Below, one piece after another: positions 1 to 7,885 of a stretch of DNA of 64,000 bases. Made by a program: the position numbers and the translations under genes. The notes under the pieces are model-generated. The model ran no database searches and was not told the origin of the DNA. It saw only the letters and a list, made by a program, of their open reading frames with translations. The stretch is from the NCBI GenBank assembly GCA_000752215.1, contig CCFG01000010.1, positions 271,075 through 335,074 on the forward strand, read 5' to 3'. This stretch comes from a bacterium MS4 (lineage in GTDB: Bacteria > Bacillota > Clostridia > Oscillospirales > Acutalibacteraceae). Positions within the stretch are counted from its first letter, which is position 1. Each line of letters begins with the position of its first letter.

Positions 1-259
1 GCTCAGCGGCGTCGGTCCGGACCAGCTTTGCATCAAGGAGCTTCTGGCGCGCGTGAACAACGGCGAAGTGAAAGAGGTCATTATGGCGACCAATCCGACC
101 GTTGAGGGCGAGGCCACCGCCATGTATATTTCGCGCCTTTTGAAGCCTCTCGGCGTCAAAGTGACGCGGCTTGCCTACGGAATTCCCGTGGGCGGCGATC
201 TGGAGTACGCGGATGAGGTAACGCTGACCCGCGCGATCGAGGGCCGCAGCGAGATGTAG
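1..259 (+). CDS. recR: Recombination mediator RecR, C-terminal part (5' end outside window)
   Basis: The reading frame is open from base 2 and ends in TAG at 259, so only the last ~85 residues are present. The residues [14 protein letters not shown] and the ending [19 protein letters not shown] are the Toprim-domain and C-terminal signature of RecR, the zinc-finger protein that works with RecO/RecF to load RecA at gaps. The zinc finger lies upstream of the window. smpB follows on the same strand after 76 bases but has its own promoter, so co-transcription is not required. Confidence 0.93.
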   Translation, partial: LSGVGPDQLCIKELLARVNNGEVKEVIMATNPTVEGEATAMYISRLLKPLGVKVTRLAYGIPVGGDLEYADEVTLTRAIEGRSEM

Positions 260-271
260 CTGACAGAATGC

Positions 272-300
272 TTGACAATTTTCAACGAGTATGATATGCT
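272..300 (+). promoter_or_regulatory. Sigma-A promoter ahead of smpB
   Basis: TTGACA at 272-277 and TATGCT at 295-300 are separated by 17 bases. The -10 box departs from consensus but has the conserved T-A and final T. It lies between the recR stop and the smpB start. Confidence 0.6.
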
Positions 301-335
301 CATATACCAACATCGTGGACGGGAGGCTTTTTTAG

Positions 336-800
336 ATGGCAAAAGACAATTTAAAAACGCTGGCGCAAAATAAGAAAGCCTTTCACGACTACTTTGTGGA
401 AGAAAGCATGGAAGCGGGCATCGAGCTTCGCGGAACAGAGGTCAAATCGCTCCGCAAGGCGCAGGTAAACCTGAAGGATGCGTGGTGTTCCATTGTAAAG
501 GAAGAACTTCTGATCAACGGAATGCATATCAGCCCCTATGAGCACGGCAATATTTTTAATCAGGACCCTATGCGGGTGCGCCGGCTTTTAATGCACAGGC
601 GTGAGATCATGCGTTTGTTCGGGCTGGTCAAGCAGGACGGTTATTCGCTGATACCGCTGTCCGTATATCTGAAGGGGTCCATGGTCAAGGTGCAGATCGG
701 TTTGTGCAAAGGCAAAAAGCTTTATGACAAACGCGCGGATATGGCGGCGAAATCCGCAAAGCGAGACATTGACCGCGCGATGAAGGAAAAGAACCGGTAA
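336..800 (+). CDS. smpB: SsrA-binding protein SmpB
   Basis: The 154-residue protein has the SmpB family pattern: the N-terminal [31 protein letters not shown]-type segment, a central OB-fold, and a basic tail ([13 protein letters not shown]) that inserts into the ribosomal A site. It binds tmRNA and delivers it to stalled ribosomes for trans-translation. Its length is normal for the family. The ATG follows a GGGAGG ribosome binding site. The tmRNA gene begins 80 bases downstream on the same strand, so protein and RNA partner are adjacent. Confidence 0.97.
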   Translation: MAKDNLKTLAQNKKAFHDYFVEESMEAGIELRGTEVKSLRKAQVNLKDAWCSIVKEELLINGMHISPYEHGNIFNQDPMRVRRLLMHRREIMRLFGLVKQDGYSLIPLSVYLKGSMVKVQIGLCKGKKLYDKRADMAAKSAKRDIDRAMKEKNR

Positions 801-837
801 GAAAAATATTCTTGTATTTTTTTCTTTGGAATGCGTG

Positions 838-843
838 TATAAT
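838..843 (+). promoter_or_regulatory. -10 box of the ssrA promoter
   Basis: A perfect TATAAT lies 36 bases before the mature tmRNA 5' end. The best -35 candidate (TTGTAT at 812) has a long 20-base spacer, so only the -10 is called. Confidence 0.45.
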
Positions 844-879
844 AGGATCAGGTAAACAAGTTTATCTGTCGGTTAATAT

Positions 880-1227
880 GGGGATGTAAAGGTTTCGACG
901 GGGATTGTGAGCCTTAGTAAGCGAGTAGCGGCGCGGAACCGCTTTAAAAGCCGCAAACTTAAAAGTAAACGACAACAATACTGTTGCTTACGCAGCCTAA
1001 TTAGGCTGCCGTCCTTACCGGGTACACCGCGGCCCGGATAAGGGCGTCGATTAGCGGTGAACGTGAACCGGGGAACGCCTTTACCCCGGTCATGACCAAA
1101 AGGCTACTGAGCCGCAGAGCCTGCCTTTGGGCGCTGCGGGGAGGAAATGTAAAATCAACGGCTACACTCGTAGAAAGCTTTGGTAAGTGATTTTCGGACA
1201 CGAGTTCGACTCTCGTCATCTCCACCA
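880..1227 (+). ncRNA. ssrA: tmRNA (ssrA)
   Basis: The RNA starts with GGGGATG, which pairs with CATCTCC near the 3' end to form the alanine-type acceptor stem. It ends in an encoded ACCA. The T-arm (GTTCGACTC) is at 1204-1212. The tag reading frame runs from about 965 to a TAA at 998-1000 and encodes VNDNNTVAYAA or the same without the first residue. The AYAA end is the expected ClpXP-type degron. Length is about 348 nt, normal for one-piece tmRNA. It rescues stalled ribosomes together with SmpB encoded just upstream. Confidence 0.96.
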
Positions 1228-1229
1228 TA

Positions 1230-1278
1230 GAAACTCCATGTGTCAGGATATGAACTGACATATGGAGTTTTGTTTATT
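1230..1278 (+). terminator. Intrinsic terminator of ssrA
   Basis: AAACTCCATGTGTCAG at 1231 pairs with CTGACATATGGAGTTT ending at 1270, with one mismatch, followed by TGTTTATTTA. It directly follows the tmRNA 3' end. Confidence 0.85.
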
Positions 1279-1327
1279 TATTTGGTGCTTTTTATGGTAT
1301 ACTCAGTTCAAATTTCTTATGAACTGA

Positions 1328-1507
1328 GATTATGAGCCAGACTGTGTGAAAATAAAAAGTGAGAATTTGTATTCACCACTTTGAACGTATTTATGCCCAT
1401 ATTTGTGGAGAAGTCGCTCAACTTTATTGAAAGTCCATGTCTGTTTCTCCACTTTAAGCTTAAATTTTTATTTCGGGCCGCGTTTTCACACAGTCTGGAT
1501 CATAATC
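1328..1507. mobile_element. MITE-like non-coding element with terminal inverted repeats
   Basis: About 180 bp bounded by inverted repeats. CCAGACTGTGTGAAAA at 1337-1352 matches the reverse complement of 1483-1498 exactly, and the repeat extends outward as GATTATGA (1328-1335) versus its complement at 1500-1507. An inner inverted pair, GTGGAGAA near 1404 with TTTCTCCAC near 1444, means the transcript would fold strongly. There is no ORF. The repeats resemble transposase-recognised ends, so this is probably a non-autonomous miniature element; a flanking target duplication is not obvious. Confidence 0.6.
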
Positions 1508-1542
1508 AGAACCTGCATCTAATTTGAGCAAATGACACAATC

Positions 1543-1592
1543 AAAAAGCCGCATCAGATAACCATTTTCTGGCTGTTTGATGCGGTTTTGCT
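1543..1592 (+). terminator. Hairpin with T-run, terminator-like
   Basis: AAGCCGCATCA at about 1546 pairs with TTGATGCGGTTTT near 1577, with a loop of about 20 bases. No gene lies directly upstream on either strand, so it may be a leftover of a lost gene. Confidence 0.45.
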
Positions 1593-1977
1593 TTTGAAGT
1601 TTTGCCACTAAAACACCTAAAAATAGAAAAGATGCAAGTCAGAACATTTGTTTTACTTAGAAATCATTATTTGGAAAGCAGTAAACTTTACTCTCTTAGA
1701 AAATCGTGTTATAGAATAATTGGTGATGATTAATGTATATTTTACTGCTGCATAGTTGGTTTTGTAACGGCTGGGCTTCTCATCTTAATAAGACCGGAAG
1801 TGCAACTGGGTTTGTGTGAATTTATGTCTTTCATTGTAAAGATCTCCTCGATATCTTTGTTAGGTTGGCAGAATTTTTGTTAGGTTGGCAGACCATAACT
1901 TTAATATATCTGGGGGCTTTATTTTTGCCCATAACTTAAACTTTTTATGGTTTTATATAATTTGCCGGTAACAACAG
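1593..1977. other. AT-rich gap with a 17-bp tandem repeat
   Basis: I see no supported gene here. TTTGTTAGGTTGGCAGA occurs twice, at 1856-1872 and 1876-1892, with a period of 20 bp. The rest is AT-rich and has no ORF with a ribosome binding site. Confidence 0.6.
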
Positions 1978-2673
1978 TCATTTATCACTACACATACTCT
2001 CCAATGTTTTCTGCAAATGTTCCCTCATAATGTCCTTTGTCCGTTTAACGTCCCGTGCTTCTATTGCTTCCAGCAGCTTTCCATGATAATAGATGCCAAT
2101 ATCGCTTCCGAGATGTTCTACAATCTGTTCCATAGCAGTGCTCAGTATTTCTCTTAAAATATTGTGGGTGGCAATAATCAGTTCGTTCTTGGTCATTTCA
2201 GCAATCTTAAAATGGAAATCTAAATCAAGCTTGGCAAATTGCTGCCGGTCTTTTTCTATTTCAATTTTCCGCATCTCATTGTAGAGTTCTTTCAGCTGTG
2301 CAATTTCCTCCAGCGTCGCCTTTTCAGCGGCAAAGCCCGCGGTTTCGACTTCTACCATCTGCCGAAATTCAAGTACCTGCCGAATGTCGTTATCGCCTAA
2401 ATAGGCTATTGGTATAATACCATTCATGATGGGGAAGAGCCTTGCTTCTTTAATATAGGAACCCTCGCCGGAACGGGTATCAACCAGTTCGAGCACGGAC
2501 AATTTCTGCATTGCCTGCCGCACCGTAATTCTGCTCACCCCAAAACTGACCGCCAAATCATTTTCAGAGGGCAGTTTTTGTCCAGGCTTCCAGGCGCCCT
2601 GTAAAATCTGCTGCTTCATTTGCTCAAACACCTGATCGCTTATCCTCTGGTAGACAATCGGTTTAATTTTCAT
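1978..2673 (-). CDS. GntR/FadR-family transcriptional regulator
   Basis: The protein has 231 residues. An N-terminal winged helix-turn-helix (residues ~8-72, with LPSENDLAVSFGVSRITVRQA and a GEGSYI wing) is followed by an all-helical FCD effector domain (~90-225) containing the usual D-x-H (DLDFHFKI) and later H residues of a metal site. I place the start at ATG 2673, after a GGAGGG site; a longer frame would overlap the dehydrogenase gene. It follows that gene on the same strand. It is a clear paralogue of the regulator at 4792-5466 (same FGVSR, LEFR and YYH positions), so both probably sense intermediates of the same sugar-acid route. Confidence 0.92.
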   Translation of the reverse strand: MKIKPIVYQRISDQVFEQMKQQILQGAWKPGQKLPSENDLAVSFGVSRITVRQAMQKLSVLELVDTRSGEGSYIKEARLFPIMNGIIPIAYLGDNDIRQVLEFRQMVEVETAGFAAEKATLEEIAQLKELYNEMRKIEIEKDRQQFAKLDLDFHFKIAEMTKNELIIATHNILREILSTAMEQIVEHLGSDIGIYYHGKLLEAIEARDVKRTKDIMREHLQKTLESMCSDK

Positions 2674-2815
2674 TGTTATACCCTCCTGCGTATCTGCTAA
2701 TATTACATTATATATATGATAATACTGCTTGTTTCGACATATTACAACAGGCTGTTTCATAACAACGCTACCGAATGTCAATATCGATTTAGGCCAAAAA
2801 ACTATGCACTGCAGC

Positions 2816-3841
2816 TTAAGAATCCACAACAACCACCTTGATCAACTCACCTGGGTCATGCGCCAGTTTATAGAAATAGTCCGGAGCCTCCGCCAGCGTG
2901 ATTTCTTTGCTAATAAGCGGAGCAACATTGAGTTTTCCCTCATTGAGCAGTCCGACGACTGTTTTGAATTCTTCGTAACCGTAAAGGAAAGAACCGTGAA
3001 CGGTCAGTTCGCGTGTAACGACCTCCTGCATGTTGATCTCTACCATCGGTTTGTTATTGCCGATCCAGACAGCCGTTCCGCCAAAAGCCAGAGCTGACAT
3101 TGCCTGTTGTACGGTCGGGGTCGCGCCCACCGCTTCAATCGCCACATCCACACCTTTGCCGGCAGTGTTGGCCAAAATGATTTCTTTAAAATCCTGTTTG
3201 CTGGGGTTGATAAGCACGTCTGCTCCCATGCTGCGGGCGATCTCTAAACGGGAATCGCTCAAATCGGAAACGAGGATTTTACGGGGATTCTTCATCTTTA
3301 CGCAGGCCAGCGCCAATAGGCCGATTGTGCCCGTTCCCACCAGAAGAACATTTTTTCCGCTCAGATCTCCGGCGTGCCCCACTCCGCGATAAGATACAGC
3401 CAGCGGCTCCATTAAACTGCCTATTGCATAAGGAACATTGTCCTTTACTGTGAAACAGCATTTTTCAGGTACACAGATATATTCGGCAAATGCACCGTCC
3501 ACATCCAGAACACCAAACGCGCGTTTGTGCAGACACAGATGAACATCACCTTTTTTGCACATTTCGCATTCTCCGCAGAAATCAACCGGATAAACCGCTA
3601 CCTTCTCGCCAATCTTACGACTGGATACACCCGTACCCAACTCTACGATCTCGCCGGCGAACTCATGACCCATCATCATAGGCTCAAGCCGCCGCCCGGT
3701 CAAGCCCAGATAACCATGTACGTCGCTGCCGCAGATACCACAGGCTTTGACTCTCAGCTTGACTTCGCCCTGTTTTGGGGAAATATCAGGAACATCCTGA
3801 TGTTTCAATTTATTTGGTCCCTCGTATACAATACCTTTCAT
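2816..3841 (-). CDS. Zinc-dependent alcohol dehydrogenase (MDR; sorbitol/galactitol-phosphate/idonate dehydrogenase-like)
   Basis: The 341-residue protein has the whole MDR signature: catalytic-zinc ligands C37, H59 and E60 (CGICGSD, GHE), four structural-zinc cysteines C89, C92, C95 and C103, and a Rossmann motif VGTGTIGLLA near residue 170. It should oxidise a secondary alcohol of a polyol or sugar acid with NAD(P). The subfamily resembles polyol and aldonate dehydrogenases, but the substrate cannot be read from sequence. It runs away from the transporter operon and is followed by a GntR gene. Its promoter shares layout and operator with the second GntR gene, tying it to the same regulon. 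Confidence 0.9.
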   Translation of the reverse strand: MKGIVYEGPNKLKHQDVPDISPKQGEVKLRVKACGICGSDVHGYLGLTGRRLEPMMMGHEFAGEIVELGTGVSSRKIGEKVAVYPVDFCGECEMCKKGDVHLCLHKRAFGVLDVDGAFAEYICVPEKCCFTVKDNVPYAIGSLMEPLAVSYRGVGHAGDLSGKNVLLVGTGTIGLLALACVKMKNPRKILVSDLSDSRLEIARSMGADVLINPSKQDFKEIILANTAGKGVDVAIEAVGATPTVQQAMSALAFGGTAVWIGNNKPMVEINMQEVVTRELTVHGSFLYGYEEFKTVVGLLNEGKLNVAPLISKEITLAEAPDYFYKLAHDPGELIKVVVVDS

Positions 3842-4051
3842 GCAATTATCCTTTCGTTTTTAAAGGTCCGGGAGACGTCATGGAAACTGATCCGCACATC
3901 TCCTGTCACTATGTTGTCAACACCCGTAATAAAGCTTTGTACCAATTTCAGAAAGAGTATATTAAATTCCATAAAAGCATTGCTTGATTGCCACAGTTGA
4001 TGCTTCACACCGCCTTCCCAGGGATGTATCCTATTGAACAGCCTACCTGGC
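3842..4051 (-). other. Long 5' leader of the dehydrogenase transcript
   Basis: About 210 bases lie between the predicted transcription start and the ATG at 3841. I recognise no known riboswitch and see no convincing leader peptide. Confidence 0.35.
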
Positions 4052-4059
4052 AGCCTGTA

Positions 4060-4105
4060 ATACTGCCTGTCATGCATATTATAATATTATTTATTTAAAA
4101 GTCAA
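4060..4105 (-). promoter_or_regulatory. Promoter and operator of the zinc dehydrogenase gene
   Basis: On the minus strand, TTGACT (plus 4100-4105) and TATAAT (plus 4078-4083) are separated by 16 bases. Immediately downstream, plus 4053-4075 reads GCCTGTAATACTGCCTGTC followed by ATGC. Its first 11 bases are identical to the operator at 4731-4745. The start codon is ~220 bases away, so the mRNA has a long leader. Confidence 0.65.
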
Positions 4106-4690
4106 TGTTATATTTAAATTTTGTCAATATGTACAGCAATTTCTTCTATTTATTGTCTTTAGTTACAATCTGACTTTTTTTAACCCTCTTTATTATCCTC
4201 CGGATAGAATCGAATTAATGCGGAATTTGCAGGCCGTACTGCAGTTATACATCGTCCATTCCTTTACAATATTGTGCTTACCGATATTCTTTTCTATGCT
4301 TTTTACAAAAGCAATTAACATAATATTAGGCTATCACTCTTAAAAAAGTCTGCTATGCCGGGAGCATGCAACGCACAGAAAGGACAATACTTAATGGATG
4401 TGAAGGAAGACGTTAAAAGCCGGCCATTGCAATCATGCGGAATGTGCCGCAGCTGCATTGGTGCGGGTCTAAGTAGTATGATACCTAGGGGTTGGTTCTC
4501 TCCGTTGATTGGGACAAAGGGGCTATGCATGTGTCCGATTTATGTGCGAAACTGAAAGAATGCTGTTAGGCTACTAAACGGCCTTATAAGATGTACTAAA
4601 ACTATTTTTTACCTATGATATTTCGCGGTTTTTCCCTTTGATTAGATATATTCACCAAAAGTTTTCCATAAATGTCTGTGATTTTTATAC
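4106..4690. other. Intergenic region between the two divergent promoters
   Basis: AT-rich in its first half, with no ORF that has both a plausible ribosome binding site and a recognisable product. A 66-codon frame at 4355-4555 lacks both. Confidence 0.5.
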
Positions 4691-4691
4691 A

Positions 4692-4745
4692 TTGACATTG
4701 CAAAATGGTGTTATATAATATTAGCAGTAAGCCTGTAATACAGGC
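4692..4745 (+). promoter_or_regulatory. Sigma-A promoter and palindromic operator of the second GntR gene
   Basis: TTGACA (4692-4697) and TATAAT (4714-4719) are separated by 16 bases. A perfect palindrome GCCTGT-AAT-ACAGGC sits at 4731-4745 and would cover the start of transcription. The same half-site appears in the divergent dehydrogenase promoter. This is the expected layout for GntR autorepression. Confidence 0.75.
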
Positions 4746-4791
4746 AGCTGTCATATGAGCAGCATAGTTAAACACAAACAATCAGAAAAAT

Positions 4792-5466
4792 GTGGTGATT
4801 GAGCGCATTGAGCATATCAGTCTGAGCGGTCAGGTGCTGGAGCAGATGAAACTGAGGATACGTTCACACGAATGGCCGTCGGCGTCCAAACTGCCGTCAG
4901 AGAGCGATTTGAGCGCGATGTTCGGGGTTTCGCGGGTGACGATACGTAACGCGCTGCATAGACTTGTTGGATTAGGGCTTATTGAAACGCGCCTCGGTGA
5001 TGGGTCATATGTTGCTCGAATTGACGAAAGTAGCGGGCTGAACAGTTTAATTCCGGTTGTGTACTTAGAGGAAAACATCGAAAACATACTTGAATTCAGA
5101 CGCGAGTTTGAGTCCGGCGCTTGCGCAATCGCGGCGGGGCGCGCAGAAACGGAAGATATAGCAGATTTGCGGGACATGCTCGCGAAAATGCTCGCTTTGC
5201 AAAACGACCGTTCGGCGCTCGCTGATGCTGATTTGAAGTTTCACTACCGCATAGCTGCAATATCGCGCGATAGCCTGATCATCAAGACATACGAAATTAT
5301 CAGCGAGGTTTATGCAGCGCATATGAAACGGGTAGTGCGGGCTATCGGCGGAGAGGCTGAGTGCTATTACCACGCCATAATTGTGGACGCGCTCGAAGCT
5401 GGAGACGCGGAAAAGCGCGTAGATTTATGTATGAACTTATTGCGTCAAACGAGAAAATTCTGTTAA
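4792..5466 (+). CDS. GntR/FadR-family transcriptional regulator, first gene of the transporter operon
   Basis: The 224-residue protein has a GntR winged helix (residues ~8-73, LPSESDLSAMFGVSRVTIRNA) and an FCD domain with the DLKFHYRI and YYH metal-site positions. It is paralogous to the protein at 1978-2673 but ~7 residues shorter at the C terminus. The start is GTG 4792 (or GTG 4795); no strong ribosome binding site is visible, so expression may be low. It is followed after ~100 bases by the substrate-binding protein gene and probably represses this operon and the divergent dehydrogenase through the shared operator. Confidence 0.9.
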   Translation: MVIERIEHISLSGQVLEQMKLRIRSHEWPSASKLPSESDLSAMFGVSRVTIRNALHRLVGLGLIETRLGDGSYVARIDESSGLNSLIPVVYLEENIENILEFRREFESGACAIAAGRAETEDIADLRDMLAKMLALQNDRSALADADLKFHYRIAAISRDSLIIKTYEIISEVYAAHMKRVVRAIGGEAECYYHAIIVDALEAGDAEKRVDLCMNLLRQTRKFC

Positions 5467-5515
5467 GAGGGAAATAACAAGGATTTAGATTTAAATGTTA
5501 GATACTCTGATTCGG

Positions 5516-5540
5516 CGTTAATGCGCCTTGGCGCTTAACG
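5516..5540 (+). promoter_or_regulatory. Hairpin between regulator and binding-protein genes
   Basis: CGTTAATGCGCC pairs with GGCGCTTAACG with one bulged base. There is no T-run, so it is more likely an mRNA-processing or stability hairpin than a terminator. Confidence 0.4.
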
Positions 5541-5572
5541 ATATTATGGCGAAATTGAAAAGGGGATGCATT

Positions 5573-6898
5573 ATGAAAAAGAAACTGGCACTTATTCTTG
5601 CTGCGATTATAGCGCTTTCCGCTGCGGCAGGATGTTCTGGCGGCAAAGCATCAACGTCAAGTGGGACGGTTCCCGCAACGTCAAGCAAAGCAGCTTCCAC
5701 TGATACGGGGAAATCAGGCGATCCTGTCAAGTTCCTCGTTTATGCCTGCGTATCGGGCGGCACGTCCGAATCGGGTCGTCAGTGCACACTCGCAGCTGAA
5801 ACGGCGCAATGGTACATTAACGAAAAACTCGGCGGTTTCCCATCTTTGGGTGGACGCCCCATCCAAATTGAAGTCCTCGACTCTACATCCGATGCAGCTA
5901 CGGCGACTTTGCCGCTTGAACGTGCTCTTTCCAAAGGCGGCTACACGAGCGTTATTGGCAACTCCAACTCGTCCATCGCACTGACTATGCTCCCGATACT
6001 TGAAAAATACAAGGTGCCCACAGTCACAGGCGCAGCGGCGAACAAAGCTGTTTCCGAACAGGGATGCTCTTTCGTGTTCCAGCCGGCGGCTACATCAAGT
6101 TCGTTCATTCCTACACAGCTTGACTTCCTCGCTGAATACGCGAAGCGCATCGGCAAAGACGTCAAAGATCTGAAGCTCGGTCTGCTCTATTCCAATGATG
6201 CTTGGGGCACAGACCAGTCCAACAATACGCGCAAACAGGTTTCGCAGCGCGGACTCAAACTCGTTTCCGACGAAGGTTATGAGGGCAGTTCGTTTACAGA
6301 CGCGACCCCGTTGATCACCAAGATCCAGAACGCGGGCGTTGACGTTATCCTTCCGAGCGCATACCCGAATGACCTCAAACTGATCTTTACGGCAATGAAT
6401 ACGCTGAACTACCACCCGCTCGTAGTCGGCGGCGGTGCAGCTATGACTTGGCCGTCACTCTATAAAGATCTTGGCGATAAAGTAAACGGGCTCACTTCTG
6501 TTGACTCTTGGTGCTGGGATCAGAAGGGCGCAAAGGAAAACACCGGCTGGATGGAAATGAATGCCCACTATGAAGAGAAAAACAAAGAATTCCTCGCAGG
6601 TCAGGGCGGCCCGACTCTCTTCTCCATCATGCTTGCTTACGAGGCAGTTGAAAACGCGAAATCCGACGATCCCGTCACGGTTCGCGACGAACTTCGCAAG
6701 CTCACCAAAGACAACAGCAAATGGTTTGGCGTCATCAACGGCAACGGCGATTTCGATGACACAACAGGTCTTAACACCGGTTCCCGCGCTATCATCATGC
6801 AATGGCAGAACGGCAAACCTACAAGCGTATATCCGCCGGAATACGCGACAGGCGAATTGCTTAACCCAGACACAATGAAACCTTTTGAAAAGAAATAA
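5573..6898 (+). CDS. ABC transporter substrate-binding lipoprotein (HAAT/LivK type)
   Basis: The 441-residue protein starts with a lipoprotein signal (MKKK, hydrophobic stretch, lipobox AAAGC with Cys21), then a Ser/Thr-rich linker and a type-I periplasmic-binding fold with the GGYTSVIGNSNSSIALTMLPILEKYKVP segment typical of LivK/AmiC-like proteins. The ATG at 5573 follows AGGGG; the longer frame to 5528 has no site and would bury the signal. It would capture the solute outside the membrane for the permeases at 7010-8937. HAAT binding proteins take amino acids, amides and acids. The neighbouring enzymes suggest a sugar acid, but the ligand is not visible in the sequence. Confidence 0.92.
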   Translation: MKKKLALILAAIIALSAAAGCSGGKASTSSGTVPATSSKAASTDTGKSGDPVKFLVYACVSGGTSESGRQCTLAAETAQWYINEKLGGFPSLGGRPIQIEVLDSTSDAATATLPLERALSKGGYTSVIGNSNSSIALTMLPILEKYKVPTVTGAAANKAVSEQGCSFVFQPAATSSSFIPTQLDFLAEYAKRIGKDVKDLKLGLLYSNDAWGTDQSNNTRKQVSQRGLKLVSDEGYEGSSFTDATPLITKIQNAGVDVILPSAYPNDLKLIFTAMNTLNYHPLVVGGGAAMTWPSLYKDLGDKVNGLTSVDSWCWDQKGAKENTGWMEMNAHYEEKNKEFLAGQGGPTLFSIMLAYEAVENAKSDDPVTVRDELRKLTKDNSKWFGVINGNGDFDDTTGLNTGSRAIIMQWQNGKPTSVYPPEYATGELLNPDTMKPFEKK

Positions 6899-6912
6899 AA
6901 ACTTGAGTGGTT

Positions 6913-6942
6913 ACGGACGCGCGGCACGCGCCGCACGTCCGT
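6913..6942 (+). promoter_or_regulatory. GC-rich hairpin between binding protein and permeases
   Basis: Arms of 13 bases with one mismatch (ACGGACGCGCGGC and its partner) enclose the loop ACGC. There is no T-run. Such hairpins often let the binding protein be made in excess over the membrane subunits. Confidence 0.55.
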
Positions 6943-7009
6943 CCTTAACCTTTCATTTACGCATCGCGTACTTTGGAAATCACCCCCGTAAAGAGGAGAA
7001 TGATAAAAA

Positions 7010-7885
7010 ATGCTTCAGGTTATAATTAACGGGCTGTTAATCGGCGGTGTTTATGCGCTGGTTGCCGTGGGCATAACGATGATTCACGGTGTTATGAAAA
7101 TAGTCAACTTCGCACAGGGCGATTTTTTGGCTATGGGCCTTTATTTTACTTACGCGATGTATTCGCTGATGCCGCAGGGAAGCCTGCCCTACTGGCTTCT
7201 TGTTCCGGTGGGCGCAGCGATGTACCTCGCGGGCTGTATTTTCTTTTCCACCACCATCAAAAAGGTGATCGGCAAGGGCGACAGCAATTATATTTTGCTG
7301 ACGATAGGGCTGTCTTATATAATACAGAACGTTATACAGCTAATTTTCGGACCCGACTTTAAGAGTGTGGCAGTATCTGACCAGCTCCGTAATGGGGCAC
7401 TTGCGCTCGGAAGTGTGTCACTTTCTACAGCGAGGGTTATCGCGTTTATTGCTGCTGCGGCATTTGCCGTGTTCGTCAACTGGTTCCTCGCCTCAACCGA
7501 CATTGGCAGGGCTATGAGGGCGACGAGCGAAAACCGCGTAATAGCAGAATCTCTCGGAATAAAGACGAGCATAGTCTTTATAACGGCGTTCGCTTTAGGA
7601 ACAGTTTTTGCGGGAATCTCGGGATTGCTCATCTCTCCGATATTTTTGCTGTCGCCTAAAGTAGGATCCCAGTTTTCTATCATAGCAATGTCTGCAATGG
7701 TTCTCGGCGGATTGGGTAACATCAAGGGTGCGCTGATCGGCGGTCTGATTATCGGGCTGGTTGAATCGATGACAAGTTCCTATGCCGGTGTGCTTCTCTC
7801 TCAGGCGGCAATCAACGCAGTGCTGATGCTGGTGTTGATAATCAGGCCATACGGACTTTTCGGGAAGAAAGGACGTGCGTCGTAA
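7010..7885 (+). CDS. ABC transporter permease, LivH type
   Basis: The 291-residue protein has about eight hydrophobic segments and the LivH signature (GVYALVAVGITMIHGVMKIVNFAQGD near the N terminus, GGLGNIKGALIGG near the C terminus). It forms half of the transmembrane channel for the solute bound by the lipoprotein encoded upstream. The ATG follows AGAGGAG. The stop codon overlaps the next start (TAATG), so the two permeases are translationally coupled. Confidence 0.95.
   Translation: MLQVIINGLLIGGVYALVAVGITMIHGVMKIVNFAQGDFLAMGLYFTYAMYSLMPQGSLPYWLLVPVGAAMYLAGCIFFSTTIKKVIGKGDSNYILLTIGLSYIIQNVIQLIFGPDFKSVAVSDQLRNGALALGSVSLSTARVIAFIAAAAFAVFVNWFLASTDIGRAMRATSENRVIAESLGIKTSIVFITAFALGTVFAGISGLLISPIFLLSPKVGSQFSIIAMSAMVLGGLGNIKGALIGGLIIGLVESMTSSYAGVLLSQAAINAVLMLVLIIRPYGLFGKKGRAS

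Noticed and set aside
1001-1261. 86-codon frame on the minus strand
   Set aside because: It lies inside the tmRNA gene and its terminator, so the frame is a by-product of a structured RNA.
4355-4555. 66-codon frame with several Cys between the divergent promoters
   Set aside because: No ribosome binding site before its start and no recognisable domain.
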